Below, one piece after another: positions 1 through 5,979 of a stretch of 5,979 bases of DNA. The notes beneath the pieces are model-generated. The model saw only the letters and a program-made list of their open reading frames with translations, searched no databases and had not been told where the DNA came from. Position numbers and translations under genes: made by a program. How positions within the stretch are numbered: the stretch's first letter is position 1; each line of letters opens with the position of its first letter. The DNA comes from JAQBDA01 sp041301185 (GTDB lineage: Bacteria > Chloroflexota > Anaerolineae > Anaerolineales > UBA4823): positions 1 through 5,979 of the forward strand of contig JBFYSV010000228.1 of the NCBI GenBank assembly GCA_041301185.1. The letters are read 5' to 3'.

Positions 1-40
1 ATACCTTCGCGGCAATCAAGTGGTGCAGGTAAGCCCTTGA
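1..40 (+). CDS. Possible C-terminal end of an upstream convergent gene
   Basis: Read from base 2, the + strand gives YLRGNQVVQVSP and then TGA at 38-40. It would end 7 bases before the 3' end of the glycosyltransferase gene on the other strand, a normal convergent arrangement. With only 12 codons visible there is no homology argument. The other + frames give either an early stop (TAA at 30-32) or a frame that runs into the antisense of the next gene. No product can be named, and the stretch could equally be non-coding. Confidence 0.2.
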   Translation, partial: YLRGNQVVQVSP

Positions 41-47
41 GCCGGGA

Positions 48-1562
48 TCAGCGGAGCAGGTCTTTCCGGATATAAAGCTTCAATTCCTGCTCTCGCTCCA
101 GCACCAGGGCGTAGTTTTCAAACAGGGATTGCTCGAGCCTGGGGAGTTCGAAGCGCCCAATCAACACCTGCTCGGGTGAATATTCTCTCACCGTCTCGAT
201 GATTGTTTCTTCTGTCAATGCCCCGCTGGCAAAGCGTTTCCCGGAGATCACCGCCAAATTGGGCGGAACCGGGATGCCCGCCCGAAAAGCAAACATGGGC
301 AGGTCGGTTACCATCCAGTTCGTCTTTTCAGCATACTGGTTGATCTTGCGCATGACTCTGTCTTCAAATGGGGCACGTTGCTCGTTGGCAGCGGATCCGG
401 GTGTCTCAAATTGAGAGATCGCTTGTGCCGGTCGGGTTGCCAGCACCAGCAGCATGGCGATTAGCCCGCTCGCTAACCCTACCCATGCCTTGCCCAGAGC
501 AGATGGAGAGTGAATTGCCCGGGAGAGCAGGTTTAAGGTTTCTGCCACAGCTCCGCCTGCCAGCAGTGCAGCCGGTAGGGTGATCAACATTTGATGGTGA
601 AACCAAACCGGTCTCATATTGAGCAGAATTAGCGCCGCGCAAGCCATCCAGGCGATAGGGTAGCACATCAGCCAGCGGCGTTGTTGGAGAACGTACCCTA
701 TTCCCACCACTGCCAACAAGAGGATAGACCAGCTATCTCTGAGATAGAAAGTGATCGGGTAGATTTGAGTCTCGCGAGATAGATCTGCCTGTGACGCGGC
801 AAAGTGTGGCAGGATAAGCTGGGGAATATTGCCCGGACCTACTGCAATAACCCCTGCCAGTACTGTGAAGACCAGGAAAGTAATCGACCAGATCAAGGCG
901 GGTTGCAGCCTGTGCCATGTGCTGTTCTGTTTAGAAACGGGAAGATATTCCGTAGCTACCAGACCGATGACAAATATCGGCGCCAGAAAAGCAGTGTACA
1001 GCTTGAAAAGCAGGGAAATTCCCAGAGAAATGGCAGATAAGACAAGGAAAAATCGCTTATGGCGTGTGTGCCAGCCTGTCAGCACCAGCATTGACACCAT
1101 CGCCATTGCCAGGGACGGCTGACCGATCAGCGCGGCGGCGCTCAAGGTAGGGAAATGGGGCAGCAGGATGACCAGGATCGCGCCTGCCAGGGCTGCCGCA
1201 TTGCCCCATGCCAGGCGTAAATATTGTACAAAGCCCCAAATCAGCAGGCAAGAGAAGAGCAAAACCAGCAACCGGCTGGCAAATATACTTTCACCATTCC
1301 AACGGTAGAGCAATGCCAGCAAGTAGGTGAACAGGGGCGGTTGGTCACTCCATATCTGGCTGTAGAGTGGGTAGCCGCGCCCTACCAGCAGTCCTTTCAT
1401 CACATTGAACCCCTCATCCGAGTAGATCCAGAAGGCGTTCCAATGCGGGAAGTAGCGCAGCATAATCGCCAGGTAAGCGCCAGGCGGGATCAACTGCCAG
1501 GCCAGTTCTAAAAGAACCCTGGTTAAGGGGCGTGCAGTTTTTCGTCCTTCTGATGTGCTCAA
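48..1562 (-). CDS. GT39/ArnT-like integral membrane glycosyltransferase (GT-C fold)
   Basis: This 504-residue polytopic membrane protein probably transfers a sugar from a polyprenyl-phosphate donor to a lipid, glycan or protein acceptor on the outer face of the membrane. The sequence shows a first membrane helix at about 18-37, followed by the acidic GT-C motif SDEGF (D49, E50). A second loop motif, WSDQPPL (D73, P75, P76), matches the 'D-x-P-P-L' element of GT39/ArnT-like proteins. Roughly ten further hydrophobic segments run to about residue 376, including the FHHQMLITLPAALLAGG region (321-337), which resembles the 'HY-LP-LP-LLAG' segment of the family. A soluble tail of about 110-125 residues follows (VPPNLAVIS, LYIRK at the end). 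The start is TTG at 1562, overlapping the peptidase stop as TTGA. No other start codon lies before helix 1, and starting at M34 would destroy that helix. The family call is firm, but donor and acceptor cannot be read from the sequence. Confidence 0.88.
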   Translation of the reverse strand: MSTSEGRKTARPLTRVLLELAWQLIPPGAYLAIMLRYFPHWNAFWIYSDEGFNVMKGLLVGRGYPLYSQIWSDQPPLFTYLLALLYRWNGESIFASRLLVLLFSCLLIWGFVQYLRLAWGNAAALAGAILVILLPHFPTLSAAALIGQPSLAMAMVSMLVLTGWHTRHKRFFLVLSAISLGISLLFKLYTAFLAPIFVIGLVATEYLPVSKQNSTWHRLQPALIWSITFLVFTVLAGVIAVGPGNIPQLILPHFAASQADLSRETQIYPITFYLRDSWSILLLAVVGIGYVLQQRRWLMCYPIAWMACAALILLNMRPVWFHHQMLITLPAALLAGGAVAETLNLLSRAIHSPSALGKAWVGLASGLIAMLLVLATRPAQAISQFETPGSAANEQRAPFEDRVMRKINQYAEKTNWMVTDLPMFAFRAGIPVPPNLAVISGKRFASGALTEETIIETVREYSPEQVLIGRFELPRLEQSLFENYALVLEREQELKLYIRKDLLR

Positions 1563-3625
1563 CCCTGGTAATCAATCTCCAGCTGGTCGAACAGAAAGGC
1601 GAACACATCCGCGTCCTCAGCGATCATCTCGTCAAGGGCAGTGCCCAGCCCGTGCCCCGAGGTCGAGCTGGTGCGCAGCAAGATGGGATGCCCTGAGCGG
1701 GTAGCTGCCTGCATGCGAGCGGTCATTTTCCGGCTCTGGGCAGGGTTTACGCGCCCATCGTTTTCTCCAGTGACCATCAGCATTGCCGGGTAGATTGTCC
1801 CATCCGCCACGCGGTGGTAAGGCGAGTAGTCGTACAGCGCTTCGAAATGCTGCGGATTAGTCACTGTGCCGAACTCGGTGACGTTGAACGCCCCGTTGGG
1901 GTCCAGCTCCACCCTGAGCATGTCATACAAACCGACATGGGATACCACAGCGCGGTATAGCTCGGGCTGCTGGGTGAGCGCTGCGCCCATCAGCAAGCCG
2001 CCGTTGCTGCCGCCCTCAATGCACAGCTTTTCTGGGCTGGTGTAGCGCTGCTCGATCAAATGCCGGGCGCAGCCGATGAAGTCATCAAATACATTTTGCT
2101 TGTTGGTCAGGTTACCTGCCAGGTGCCATTCCTCGCCGTACTCGCCCCCTCCCCGTAGATTGGCAATGGCAATGATCCCGCCCTGGTCCAACCAAATGCG
2201 CCGGCGGATGTTGAAGTTGGGGGTCAGGCTGAAGCCATAACCGCCATAGCCAGTCAGCAGCGCCGGGGTGTGCCCGTCCTGCGGGGTGCCCTTGCGGCGA
2301 ATGATGTTAAGCGGAACACGGGTGCCATCGCGTGAGGTGGCGAACACGCGCGCCACTTCGCAATCGCTGAAATCAGCTGGCGAGGTGACAAACATTGCCG
2401 TACGGCGAGTCTCGCCCGTCTCCGGGTTGTGCCGATACCAGGCTGGCGGGGTGATATAGCTGCCGCTGCGGAACAGGATCTCATCCCCTGTCAGCCGCAC
2501 GATCTGCCAGATCGAAGCGACCGGCTCTACGGGCACCTCGCCCAGCTCGTTTCCGTGGTGGTCGAACGTGTACAACCGGGAGGGACCACCGTCCATTTCG
2601 ACCACATACAGGCGGGTATCAGTAGGCTCGAAGTGGCTGATCGCCCCGGGGCGCTGCTGGATAATAGTTTGCGCCGCCTCCAGCACGGGGTTATCCAGCG
2701 GCAGACGCAGGATACTGCCGCGCGGCGCTTCCTGGCGGGAGAGCATATAAACATACCCATCCCTACCCAGCACAGCCTGTTGCACCTGGTCCTCGAAGCG
2801 GGTGATTTGCTGCCACTGTCCGCGGGAATCCATCACGTAGTGCGCCATCTCGCCGCCATCGCCGTTCTTGACCAGCGCAAACAGGTAGCGCCCATCGTGT
2901 GTTGTCTCCAGCTCGATTTCGGCAATGCGCGGGAACTCGGCGCCGATTACATAAGCATCCTGTTCACTGGGGGTGTTCAGCTTGTGGAAGTAGACCTGCT
3001 GGTAGAAGTTCATATCTTCGGGTGGTCGCTCATCCCCGCGCGGGTAGCGCGTGTAGTAGAACCCGGAGCCATCCGCGTTCCATGCCAGGCTGCCGCCAGC
3101 CGTGGGGTAGTTCACCCGGGCGATCTCATCAGGGAGCGGTCTGCCAGACGAGACTTCGTAGACATAAACCGTGCCTTCTTCGCTGCCGCCCGTGGAGAGC
3201 GAGACGGCTACAAAACGTCCGTCCAGTGAGGGAACATAGAAGTCGATCGTGGTGCCGCCGCTCGGATCGAGCTGGTTGGGGTCGAGGATGGTTTTCTCCG
3301 ATGCCAGGTCGTCGGGTGAGGCAAGCACCACCAGCAAAGGCTGCTGCTTGGGAGGCTGCCACTTGATGGTAAACAACCTGCCCCCGCACGGATACAGGCT
3401 GTAATAATCGGACGAGGTAGCGGTGTATAGCGAGTGCAGGCGGTTATAGACCGCGTTCCACACCGGGATGCGATCCAGGATGGCGCGGGTGAATTCGTTT
3501 TGGCTGGCACTCCACTGGCGCACCCGCGGATCGTCAGCATCTTCTAGCCAGCGATATTCGTCGACTACCGGGATGCCATGATACTCATCTGCAACGGGTT
3601 GCTTTGGGCTGAGCGGGTAATCCAT
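1559..3625 (-). CDS. Prolyl oligopeptidase family serine peptidase (S9A)
   Basis: This is a 688-residue cytoplasmic serine peptidase that should cut short peptides, classically after proline. No signal peptide or membrane segment is visible. The N-terminus (YPLSPKQPVADEYHGIPVV, then DEYRWLED) is the typical S9A opening. Residues about 70-415 are the blade repeats of the beta-propeller that gates the active site, and about 416-688 form the alpha/beta hydrolase domain. The catalytic Ser is S540 in GGSNGG, the Asp is D623 in GENDGRVNP and the His is H658 in SGHGLGT. Y460 in TGYGGYG is the expected oxyanion tyrosine, LRGGGEYGEEWH (490-501) is the family block, and R625 is the expected substrate-carboxylate arginine. 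Length is close to the usual 680-710. The tryptophan that stacks on the substrate proline in porcine POP appears to be F580 here (GAFNVTEFG), a variant I believe is common in one bacterial subgroup. The start is ATG with AGGAG eight bases upstream. The gene overlaps the downstream glycosyltransferase by four bases. Strict proline specificity is likely but not proven. Confidence 0.95.
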   Translation of the reverse strand: MDYPLSPKQPVADEYHGIPVVDEYRWLEDADDPRVRQWSASQNEFTRAILDRIPVWNAVYNRLHSLYTATSSDYYSLYPCGGRLFTIKWQPPKQQPLLVVLASPDDLASEKTILDPNQLDPSGGTTIDFYVPSLDGRFVAVSLSTGGSEEGTVYVYEVSSGRPLPDEIARVNYPTAGGSLAWNADGSGFYYTRYPRGDERPPEDMNFYQQVYFHKLNTPSEQDAYVIGAEFPRIAEIELETTHDGRYLFALVKNGDGGEMAHYVMDSRGQWQQITRFEDQVQQAVLGRDGYVYMLSRQEAPRGSILRLPLDNPVLEAAQTIIQQRPGAISHFEPTDTRLYVVEMDGGPSRLYTFDHHGNELGEVPVEPVASIWQIVRLTGDEILFRSGSYITPPAWYRHNPETGETRRTAMFVTSPADFSDCEVARVFATSRDGTRVPLNIIRRKGTPQDGHTPALLTGYGGYGFSLTPNFNIRRRIWLDQGGIIAIANLRGGGEYGEEWHLAGNLTNKQNVFDDFIGCARHLIEQRYTSPEKLCIEGGSNGGLLMGAALTQQPELYRAVVSHVGLYDMLRVELDPNGAFNVTEFGTVTNPQHFEALYDYSPYHRVADGTIYPAMLMVTGENDGRVNPAQSRKMTARMQAATRSGHPILLRTSSTSGHGLGTALDEMIAEDADVFAFLFDQLEIDYQG
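1577..1580 (-). promoter_or_regulatory. Weak, distant ribosome binding site for the glycosyltransferase
   Basis: On the minus strand GGAG lies inside the last codons of the peptidase gene, 14 bases before the TTG start. That is farther than the usual 5-9 bases, and nothing better lies nearer. Together with the TTGA stop/start overlap at 1559-1562, this suggests that translation of the glycosyltransferase depends on ribosomes finishing the peptidase. That coupling is inference. Confidence 0.35.
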
Positions 3626-3633
3626 ATCTTGTT

Positions 3634-3638
3634 CTCCT
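3634..3638 (-). promoter_or_regulatory. Ribosome binding site of the peptidase gene
   Basis: The minus strand reads AGGAG eight bases before the ATG at 3625. This is near-consensus spacing and fixes the start, which also coincides with the canonical S9A N-terminus. Confidence 0.8.
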
Positions 3639-3743
3639 GGTTTTAAGTGTTCACACGTTGATGGACGCGATCATTAGCCGGGTTTGCTTTACACCGGGGT
3701 ATTGCCATGTTGAGGGATTATGAGGTTCAATCGAGCTGCCTTA

Positions 3744-3749
3744 ATTATA
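3744..3749 (-). promoter_or_regulatory. Candidate -10 box for the peptidase-glycosyltransferase operon
   Basis: The minus strand reads TATAAT exactly (ATTATA on the plus strand). The -35 position 16-18 bases upstream shows no good TTGACA match and there is no TGn extension, so the promoter would be weak or activator-dependent. Transcription would start near 3737, giving a leader of about 110 bases. An 8-base palindrome CGGATCCG (3754-3761) falls between the -10 box and the -35 position, where a repressor could sit. This last point is inference. Confidence 0.4.
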
Positions 3750-3780
3750 AAACCGGATCCGTGCTACTGCTATCGGATGG

Positions 3781-3862
3781 TGTAATTCCTGGATATTAGC
3801 ACTTAATCTCATCGATGTGACATGAGTTTTGACACTTGACCTGACCGATGTAATCCGGTATT
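3781..3862 (+). repeat. Imperfect direct repeat pair upstream of the chelatase-like gene
   Basis: TGTAATTCCTGGATATT (3781-3797) recurs as TGTAATCCGGTATT (3849-3862). The second copy equals the first with three single bases removed. Each is preceded by a CGATG/CGGATGG-like stretch. The second copy overlaps the candidate -10 box of the plus-strand promoter. The copies may be a duplicated binding site, a decayed duplication or chance. Confidence 0.2.
3808..3826. repeat. Short inverted repeat, possible operator
   Basis: CTCAT (3808-3812) and ATGAG (3822-3826) are perfect 5-base inverted arms around a 9-base centre. The element ends a few bases before the -35 region of the plus-strand promoter, where an activator or repressor site would be plausible. 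The arms are short enough to arise by chance. Confidence 0.2.
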
Positions 3863-3864
3863 TT
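3836..3864 (+). promoter_or_regulatory. Candidate sigma70-like promoter of the chelatase-like gene
   Basis: TTGACC (3836-3841, five of six consensus bases) and TATTTT (3859-3864, four of six) are separated by 17 bases. Transcription would begin near 3871, leaving a leader of about 27 bases that carries the ribosome site. A second, perfect TTGACA lies just upstream at 3829-3834. Its best partner, TGTAAT at 3849-3854, is only 14 bases away, so the first pairing is preferred. Confidence 0.45.
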
Positions 3865-3886
3865 GGATAAAATCTGGTAATTTATT

Positions 3887-3894
3887 GAGGAGGA
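3887..3894 (+). promoter_or_regulatory. Strong ribosome binding site with two adjacent ATG codons
   Basis: GAGGAGGA precedes ATG at 3898 and a second in-frame ATG at 3901. Counting from the AGGAGG core, the first ATG is only 4 bases away and the second is 7 bases away. The second is therefore the better-spaced start, and the mature protein may be one residue shorter than annotated. Confidence 0.75.
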
Positions 3895-3897
3895 CAA

Positions 3898-5145
3898 ATG
3901 ATGCGCTCGTTTTACTGGTTCCTTTCTGCTCTTTTGGCATTCTCCTGCGGCGTTTTACTACTTAATTACCTGGTCGCTAAACCGTTGCGGATGAGCCTGT
4001 ACCTGGCAGGCGCGCTATGCGTGATATTTGTCTGGGTGGTGATCGCCTGGCGCTACTTCCAGGGATGGCAGCTGTTGTGGAATACACTCCTGGGGATAGC
4101 TTGCGTGCTTGGCGGATATCTGGTTGCCAATACGATTTATCTTGCCCAGGAAGAGCAGCGCATATTGCCAGCAATCACCCGCCTGCCTGGCGACCCGGGC
4201 AGCGCGCATACTGCAGTGCTGTATTATACCCACGGCGAGCCACCAGCCTACAGCGCAATGCCATGGATCGAAACTTTCCACGAGCTCGACTCAGATGGGG
4301 TGTCTTTTATCCCGAGCCCGTTTCGCCCGTTTTTCCTGTATAACTTGCGCCGTGAGTACCTGGATATCGGGGGCAGCGCCCACAACAAAGTCCACCAGAT
4401 CATGTTACGCAGCCTGGAAGAAACCATGCCGGTTGCCAAGAGCAAGGGCGTGCGCTTTTACCAGGGTTTCCTGGACAACCCGCCTCGCCCGGATGAGGCT
4501 GCGATTCAGGCGGTGAACGAGGGCGCCAGCAGGCTGGTGGTCATGCCGGTCTTCCTGACCGATTCCAGCCACACCCAAGCCGGGCAGGAGATGCTGGAAG
4601 CTCTCGAATTGGAAAAGCTTGGTGTGGAAGTTTGCTACGCCACCCCATTGTGGGACTCTCCCGCGCTGCGCCAGATGTTCCTGGCGCGCACCGCTCAAAA
4701 CCTGGATGGCGTGGATAAATCTCGAGTGGGAATCCTGCTGGTGGGGCACGGGCAGCCCGATGATTGGGATAAGATCTACCCAACCCAAACCGAGCAGGAG
4801 CAGCTCTTCCGGGAGGCGGTGCGCGAAATGCTGATCCAGGATGGTTACCGGGCGGAGAACATTGTCCTAGCGTGGATGGAGTTCAAAGAGCCCAAGATAC
4901 AACCGGCGGTCAGCGAGCTGCTGCGCAACGGGGTAGAACGCCTGCTGGTTTTCTCCGCCTCGATCAGCGCCGACTCGATCCATAGCGATATCCAGGTGCC
5001 AGAGGCGGTGCATTCGGTGCCCAATCCGGACGGGGTGGAGATGGTCAACCTGGGCGCCTGGGGGGATGATCCCCTGGTGATCGATGCCATCCGCCAGAAG
5101 ATCCTGGATTGCGACCCCAGCCTGGAAGCCCTGGCGGATCAGTAA
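3898..5145 (+). CDS. Membrane-anchored class II tetrapyrrole chelatase-like protein (ferrochelatase/CbiX superfamily)
   Basis: The protein has 415 residues. Three hydrophobic helices at about 4-26, 33-51 and 57-82 anchor a soluble region from about 85 onward, which resembles the chelatases that insert iron, cobalt or nickel into tetrapyrroles. The first half has an opening strand ending in THGEP (H112), a stretch LRREYLDIGG (150-159) like the R-Y-x-x-IGG signature of ferrochelatase, and VMPVFLTDSSHTQAG (H225). The second half has LLVGHGQPDDW (H284), which aligns by eye with the catalytic 'SAHSLP' strand of HemH, then WMEFKEPKIQPAV like the CbiX 'E-L-x-EPS' segment. It continues with SASISADSIHSDIQVPEAV, where H362 falls at the HemH catalytic glutamate / CbiX histidine position. 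Both halves thus keep a potential metal-binding His pair. It is longer than HemH (about 310-360) because of the membrane part. No other haem or cobalamin genes are visible nearby, so metal and substrate are unknown, and it may bind rather than insert metal. Which side of the membrane the domain faces is uncertain. Confidence 0.72.
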   Translation: MMRSFYWFLSALLAFSCGVLLLNYLVAKPLRMSLYLAGALCVIFVWVVIAWRYFQGWQLLWNTLLGIACVLGGYLVANTIYLAQEEQRILPAITRLPGDPGSAHTAVLYYTHGEPPAYSAMPWIETFHELDSDGVSFIPSPFRPFFLYNLRREYLDIGGSAHNKVHQIMLRSLEETMPVAKSKGVRFYQGFLDNPPRPDEAAIQAVNEGASRLVVMPVFLTDSSHTQAGQEMLEALELEKLGVEVCYATPLWDSPALRQMFLARTAQNLDGVDKSRVGILLVGHGQPDDWDKIYPTQTEQEQLFREAVREMLIQDGYRAENIVLAWMEFKEPKIQPAVSELLRNGVERLLVFSASISADSIHSDIQVPEAVHSVPNPDGVEMVNLGAWGDDPLVIDAIRQKILDCDPSLEALADQ

Positions 5146-5183
5146 TTCCAGAGAAACTCAAGAGACCCCAATCGCATATCGGA

Positions 5184-5189
5184 TATAAT
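5184..5189 (+). promoter_or_regulatory. Candidate -10 box of the aldo/keto reductase gene
   Basis: A perfect TATAAT lies in the 93-base gap after the chelatase-like gene. No good TTGACA is found 16-18 bases upstream. Transcription would start near 5196 with a leader of about 43 bases. The box overlaps an 11-base palindrome, ATATCGGATAT (5176-5186), which could be an operator. I see no convincing hairpin-plus-T-run terminator for the preceding gene, so read-through is also possible. Confidence 0.4.
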
Positions 5190-5227
5190 CTGCCCATTGT
5201 ATTGAGGTTTGTTTCATGTTTGGTTAC

Positions 5228-5233
5228 AGGAGG
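5228..5233 (+). promoter_or_regulatory. Ribosome binding site of the aldo/keto reductase gene
   Basis: A full AGGAGG lies five bases before the ATG at 5239. This fixes the start, which also matches the usual 'M-x-Y-x-x-LG-x-SGL-x-VS' N-terminus of the family. Confidence 0.8.
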
Positions 5234-5238
5234 CAAGC

Positions 5239-5979
5239 ATGCGATATAAGCTACTTGGTCGATCCGGATTGCGGGTCTCAGAGCTATGTTTAGGCACCAT
5301 GACCTTTGGAGAAGACTGGGGTTGGGGCGCCTCCAAAGAAGACAGCCGCAAGATCTTCGATATGTTTTCTGAAGCAGGCGGCAATTTTATTGATACGGCT
5401 TCCAACTACACCAATGGCACCAGCGAGCGATATGTGGGCGAGTTTGTCGCTTCGGACAGGGATTATTTTATTATTGCCACCAAGTACACCCTGCGCCGCC
5501 CGGGCAGCAATCCAAAAGACCTCAACGCCGGCGGAAACCAGCGCAAAAACATGATGCGCACCGTGGAAGCCAGCCTGAAGCGGTTGAACACCGACTACAT
5601 CGACCTGCTCTACCTGCATGTCTGGGATTTCACCACGCCCGTTGACGAGGTGTTGCGCGGGCTGGATGATCTGGTGCGCAGCGGGAAGATCCTCTACGTT
5701 GGCATCTCGGATACCCCCGCTTGGATTGCCTCTCAAGCCCAGGTGATCGCCGAGCTGCGCGGCTGGAGCAGGTTTGTTGCTTACCAGGGCGAGTACAACC
5801 TGCTGGAGCGCGGCATCGAGCGGGATGTGCTACCCATGACGCGCGCCTTAGGAATGACCGTGCTGGCATTTTCCCTGCTGGCGGGCGGTGTCCTGACCGG
5901 CAAGTTTAACCAGCCTGCCGCGCCGCAGGAGCACACCCGCGCCCGCAGTGCCAGCGAGCAGGAGAGAGCCGCTGCACAA
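5239..5979 (+). CDS. Aldo/keto reductase, 3' end cut by the window
   Basis: There are 247 codons with no stop before the window end. Family members of this type run about 320-350 residues, so roughly a quarter is missing. The enzyme should reduce aldehydes or ketones with NADPH in the cytoplasm, using a TIM-barrel fold. The opening MRYKLLGRSGLRVSELCLG is typical. The catalytic tetrad is complete: D52 and Y57 in FIDTASNY, K82 in IATKY and H127 in LYLHVWD. GISDTPAW (155-162) and LTGKF (near 221-225) are features of the bacterial AKR group that includes the general-stress and L-glyceraldehyde-type reductases. The usual 'SPL-GG-LTGK' coenzyme loop reads FSLLAGGVLTGK, with leucine where proline is normal. 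The substrate cannot be inferred. Its own -10 box and ribosome site suggest independent expression from the chelatase-like gene upstream. Confidence 0.93.
   Translation, partial: MRYKLLGRSGLRVSELCLGTMTFGEDWGWGASKEDSRKIFDMFSEAGGNFIDTASNYTNGTSERYVGEFVASDRDYFIIATKYTLRRPGSNPKDLNAGGNQRKNMMRTVEASLKRLNTDYIDLLYLHVWDFTTPVDEVLRGLDDLVRSGKILYVGISDTPAWIASQAQVIAELRGWSRFVAYQGEYNLLERGIERDVLPMTRALGMTVLAFSLLAGGVLTGKFNQPAAPQEHTRARSASEQERAAAQ

Larger units (their letters stand above)
3626..3897. other. Divergent intergenic regulatory region
   Basis: This 272-base stretch separates two divergently transcribed genes and is visibly more AT-rich than the coding flanks. I found no coding frame and no RNA gene in it. 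It contains a perfect TATAAT on the minus strand, a sigma70-like pair on the plus strand, and several short symmetric or repeated elements listed separately. Both genes must be expressed from here unless a more distant promoter reads through. Confidence 0.7.

Noticed and set aside
2429..3229. A 266-codon open frame on the + strand
   Set aside because: It is wholly antisense to the prolyl oligopeptidase gene, whose motifs, triad and ribosome site are unmistakable. Long antisense frames arise easily from GC-biased codon use, and this one has no recognisable domain.
5125..5183. Possible terminator after the chelatase-like gene
   Set aside because: CTGG and CCAG around the stop codon can pair for only four bases, and no T-run follows.
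5216..5293. A 25-codon frame (ATG 5216, TAG 5291) overlapping the start of the aldo/keto reductase gene, possibly a leader peptide
   Set aside because: It has only a weak GAGG upstream, shows no attenuator-like codon run and contains the real SD of the next gene within it. Chance is the simpler explanation.
5290..5736. A 148-codon open frame on the - strand
   Set aside because: It is antisense to the aldo/keto reductase, which has a complete tetrad and a strong SD. The antisense product shows no domain.
1..5979. CRISPR array, insertion sequence, tRNA or defence system
   Set aside because: I saw no regularly spaced repeats, terminal inverted repeats, transposase motifs or cloverleaf-like sequence. 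The genes present are metabolic or envelope enzymes.

Overview
The window holds four protein-coding genes and possibly the last codons of a fifth. All are intact except where the window edge cuts them. Gene density is high, Shine-Dalgarno sites are clear (AGGAG/GAGGAGG/AGGAGG), and base composition is moderately GC-rich. I see no tRNA, rRNA, CRISPR array, transposase or phage gene. The protein styles (a GT39-like mannosyltransferase-type protein with a soluble tail, a cytoplasmic S9A peptidase, an AKR of the 'GISDTPAW' type) suggest a free-living bacterium. My best guess is Chloroflexota (Anaerolineae-like), but this rests on general resemblance only and is tentative.

Layout. Positions 1-40 may be the 3' end of a + strand gene converging on the next one. 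Positions 1562-48 (minus) encode a polytopic GT-C glycosyltransferase of the GT39/ArnT type. Positions 3625-1559 (minus) encode a prolyl oligopeptidase with a complete Ser-Asp-His triad. These two minus genes overlap by four bases (TTGA) and are probably one operon read from a promoter near 3744-3749. Positions 3626-3897 are a divergent intergenic region with promoter-like signals on both strands and a few short repeats. Positions 3898-5145 (plus) encode a protein with three N-terminal membrane segments followed by a class II tetrapyrrole-metal chelatase-like region (ferrochelatase/CbiX superfamily). After a 93-base gap with its own TATAAT box, an aldo/keto reductase begins at 5239 and runs off the window end.

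How the genes relate. The peptidase and glycosyltransferase are probably co-translated, but no shared pathway is evident. The chelatase-like protein and the aldo/keto reductase are co-oriented, each with its own likely promoter. Nothing here looks like a defence island or a mobile element. The one protein whose architecture deserves a second look is the membrane-anchored chelatase-like protein, which keeps a potential metal-binding His pair in each of its two halves.
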